Assembly: GCF_020379485.1 (NCBI RefSeq)
Contig: NC_063450.1
Span: 44,420,681 to 44,484,680 of the forward strand
DNA length: 64,000 nt
Reading direction: 5' to 3'
Source of the DNA: Brassica napus
Taxonomy: Eukaryota > Streptophyta > Magnoliopsida > Brassicales > Brassicaceae
The first letter of the stretch is position 1. Every line of letters starts with the position of its first letter. Positions 62,038-64,000 of this stretch are shown here, piece by piece. Made by a program: the position numbers and the translations under genes. The notes under the pieces were generated by a model that was not told where the DNA came from, did no database searches, and saw only the letters and a list, made by a program, of their open reading frames with translations.

Positions 62038-63486
62038 CTACTCCTCGTCTCCTGCTCCAGATGTTCCTGCATCGTTGGGTCTCTTGGACCTCTTTCTTAC
62101 CATGTGTGTACCACTCGAACCCGAACCAGAGCTGGATGGAGAGTTGTCCCGATGAACTACATCATCCTTTTGGCAACGACACGGCCTGATACGTGAAATG
62201 GCAGCCCAGATCTTGTGTAGCATGTCGTTGTTTGTCTTTATGCTCTGATCTCTCCAATGTTGTTGCTGGCGCGAAGTGGCGTTCGGTGGAAGCTCTTGCA
62301 GCTTGTACTGGCTGGAGTCTGATGGGAGTAGCTGATGGGGTTGTGAATCATCTGGAATGGCTTGTGCAGCCTCATCTTGTCCTTCTTCATCAACCACGCC
62401 CTTGCCTTTGGTCTGATATTTTGGCGTGAAGAAGGATGGCTTGTCTACTAGTGCGGTAGCAGGGGGTAGAAACTCAACTGCAGCCTCTGAAAGTAGAGCA
62501 GTCAGGCCGATCTGAGGCAGGTGGCAGTAGAGTGTTTTCTTCGCTCGGTCCTGGAATACGTAGACGTAAGGACCATCCCGATCGATCCTCGAGTGGGGAC
62601 CAGCTATGAACTCCTTACTTACTAGAGAAATGACATCCAGGTAGTTCCAAGCAATGTTGTTCGATCTGTCCAGTGCTACCTGGTGGTTCTCACAGTCTAC
62701 ACCCACATGTCTAAGGATCCGAGTAATCACTGCACCAAATCCACATGCATTGCTCTTGGATTTGGTTACTTTCCCCTTGTATCCTGCTAAGTTTGCGGCC
62801 AGCACCGCTCCCATGTTGAAGGCAGTAGCAGGTGGGAATGTAGAGTTTCCAAATGCCGGTAGCAAATGCCTCACACCTTGGTACAGGAGGCACAACTCCC
62901 ATTGCGTGACTGATGCGGCTGTGGTTGTCCCGTATAGCAATGAGCCAATGAGGCGTGTCGCATATCTCAGTACTGGGCTCCGGATAAGTGACTCCTTTGC
63001 CTGAGAAGATCTATAAACCCCTGTGCCAATCGTTTCCCAGAAGTTCAACAGCTCTGAAGTCCAATAAAGACCATATGTCCTCTCCCCCGCACTCAATCCA
63101 AATAGTCCGCAGAGGTCTGTGAAAGATACCTCATAGTATACTTTCTGCACTACGAATGCCAGAAAACCTTCCTGATGGCTATCATCGGGACGGGTGACGT
63201 ATGCGGATGCTATGAACTGGCGTACCAACTCCGGATAAGTGGGTTCCTTGAGGTTGCATAGTTGGCCTAGACCCATGTTCTGGAACAGTCCTTCAATGTC
63301 TGCTTTGATTCCCAATATTGTCATCGTCTCAGGACATGCTAGTTGTGTAGCCGGAACGGCTACCTTCTTCATGTTGTTGTAGTGGGTGGTATCAGACTTA
63401 TCCCACTTCTTTGGCCTTTGCTTCTCCAGCTGTGACGAACCCGCTTCTTGTGTGTTTTTCTTTGCTGATGTTTTCGTGCGCTTCAT
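62038..63486 (-). CDS. ATHILA ORF1-like protein, antisense in the CACTA region
   Basis: Single open exon, 482 residues, starting at the ATG on 63486 (MKRTKTSAKKNTQ). The basic N-terminus precedes a globular region (about 50-350) with FTDLCGLFGLSAGERTYGLY, LIGSLLYG, LLYQGVRHLLPAF and a conserved CGFGAVITRIL block. This resembles the Arabidopsis ATHILA ORF-1 family, first seen in Athila retroelements and now found in many Brassicaceae transposons. The C-terminus is Gln- and Ser-rich. The pre-ATG sequence TTTTGTAG resembles an acceptor, so a leader exon may lie upstream. Whether it belongs to the CACTA element or to a nested element cannot be decided from this window. Confidence 0.65.
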   Translation of the reverse strand: MKRTKTSAKKNTQEAGSSQLEKQRPKKWDKSDTTHYNNMKKVAVPATQLACPETMTILGIKADIEGLFQNMGLGQLCNLKEPTYPELVRQFIASAYVTRPDDSHQEGFLAFVVQKVYYEVSFTDLCGLFGLSAGERTYGLYWTSELLNFWETIGTGVYRSSQAKESLIRSPVLRYATRLIGSLLYGTTTAASVTQWELCLLYQGVRHLLPAFGNSTFPPATAFNMGAVLAANLAGYKGKVTKSKSNACGFGAVITRILRHVGVDCENHQVALDRSNNIAWNYLDVISLVSKEFIAGPHSRIDRDGPYVYVFQDRAKKTLYCHLPQIGLTALLSEAAVEFLPPATALVDKPSFFTPKYQTKGKGVVDEEGQDEAAQAIPDDSQPHQLLPSDSSQYKLQELPPNATSRQQQHWRDQSIKTNNDMLHKIWAAISRIRPCRCQKDDVVHRDNSPSSSGSGSSGTHMVRKRSKRPNDAGTSGAGDEE

Positions 63487-64000
63487 TCTCTACAAAATAG
63501 AATCATTGCTCTCAACATGGTTATAATCAATTAAGAAGGCAAAGCTGAACATGAAAATGAAAAGCAAAATCGAGTTGTGATAAAAAAAAACGAAATTGAA
63601 AAAAATTCTCTATCCCTAAATCATCTCAAATCATGTTCCAAACTCGTTGATCACAGACAATTGTGTTCTATTCCATGTTTAAACATCTGTTTCATGCATA
63701 TTTGATCAAGGAATCAACACGGAAATAAGAAATTCACAAAACCCAAAAAATTGCTCAAGAACACGATTTCAGAATGTGGAGATTCGCGGAGTATACCTGT
63801 CTTAGGGTGAAGACGAGTGTAGGAATCAGGTAGAGCTCGAAAAATCAAGTGGAATAGAGCCCAAAATTGTTCAAATCGGATGATTATAGAGAGAGAAAGG
63901 GGGGGGCGAATTATAGGGGAAATCGGAGGGGATGAGAGTTCTAAGGTTTAGATCCAAAAAAGGTCGGGTTTTGCCTTATAATTCTGTTTTCCGAACACGC
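63487..64000. other. Upstream region of the ATHILA ORF1-like gene, to window edge
   Basis: A probable leftward leader and promoter (GA- and G-rich near 63885-63940). No transposon terminus was found before the edge. Confidence 0.4.

Larger units (their letters stand above)
57694..64000 (+). mobile_element. CACTA (En/Spm) transposon, left part; right end not in window
   Basis: Begins CACTACAAGAAAACAGCGAT, the canonical plant CACTA terminus. Subterminal CCGAGGAA repeats and a multi-exon TNP2-type transposase gene follow. Subterminal-type repeats reappear at 61783-61803. An antisense gene lies beyond. No CTTGTAGTG terminus is seen before the window edge, so the extent past about 61800 is inferred. 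Confidence 0.85.

Overview
The window looks like euchromatic plant DNA from the Brassicaceae, most likely a Brassica (rapa, oleracea or napus type). The genes have GT-AG introns and AT-rich spacers. Their predicted proteins match, in order but reversed, the genes I recall around At5g23610 to At5g23440 of Arabidopsis thaliana chromosome 5. Gene identities and locus numbers come from memory of the families, not from a search. Several Arabidopsis neighbours seem to be missing and two genes are decayed, as expected for one fractionated copy of a triplicated genome.

Layout. 0.5-2.9 kb (+): SWI1/DYAD-like meiotic protein. 4.3-5.4 kb (+): DnaJ/RRM (DNAJC17-type) protein. 6.8-9.0 kb (+): calcium-dependent protein kinase CPK12. 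9.2-12.2 kb (-): CLPTM1-family membrane protein. 12.7-14.9 kb (-): SGS3, the siRNA-pathway cofactor. 16.5-17.8 kb (+): SFT2/Got1 vesicle protein. 18.4-20.1 kb (-): proteasome deubiquitinase RPN11. 21.3-22.4 kb (-): KOW-domain organellar ribosomal protein L24. 24.6-25.6 kb (+): intronless carboxylesterase CXE18. 39.1-40.7 kb (+): DUF1771-Smr protein. 41.3-46.8 kb (-): coiled-coil protein of unknown function. 52.5-55.9 kb (+): sphingoid long-chain base kinase LCBK1. Exon chains for all of these, as read by eye, keep an open frame. These are independent housekeeping and signalling genes, each with its own promoter. No operon-like functional cluster is implied.

The accessory part is transposons. 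A complete Mutator-like element (25894-35554, 9661 bp) has inverted ends and a perfect 9-bp target duplication. It carries an intact MURA-type transposase (-) and an intact six-exon gene (+) joining a DUF1985 region to a Ulp1 (C48) protease domain, the Kaonashi/KI-MULE arrangement. Its introns, ends and spacer are filled with short palindromic GACGACTT...AAGTCGTC repeats. A ~290-bp near-perfect inverted repeat lies just upstream of the transposase. The element sits inside an older Stowaway-like MITE. The last 6.3 kb (57694 to the edge) is the left part of a CACTA (En/Spm) element with an intact TNP2-type transposase gene and, on the opposite strand, an ATHILA ORF1-like gene. Its right end lies outside the window.

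Decayed genes: an ankyrin-PGG gene (48.0-49.4 kb, -), an FTRA1 (ferredoxin-thioredoxin reductase variable subunit) relic (57.0-57.4 kb, +) next to the CACTA end, and a duplicated scrap of the L24 gene (23.5 kb). I found no tRNA, rRNA, CRISPR array or wholly unfamiliar multi-gene system. The most unusual structure is the Mutator-like element, with its hairpin-forming leader and palindrome-filled introns.
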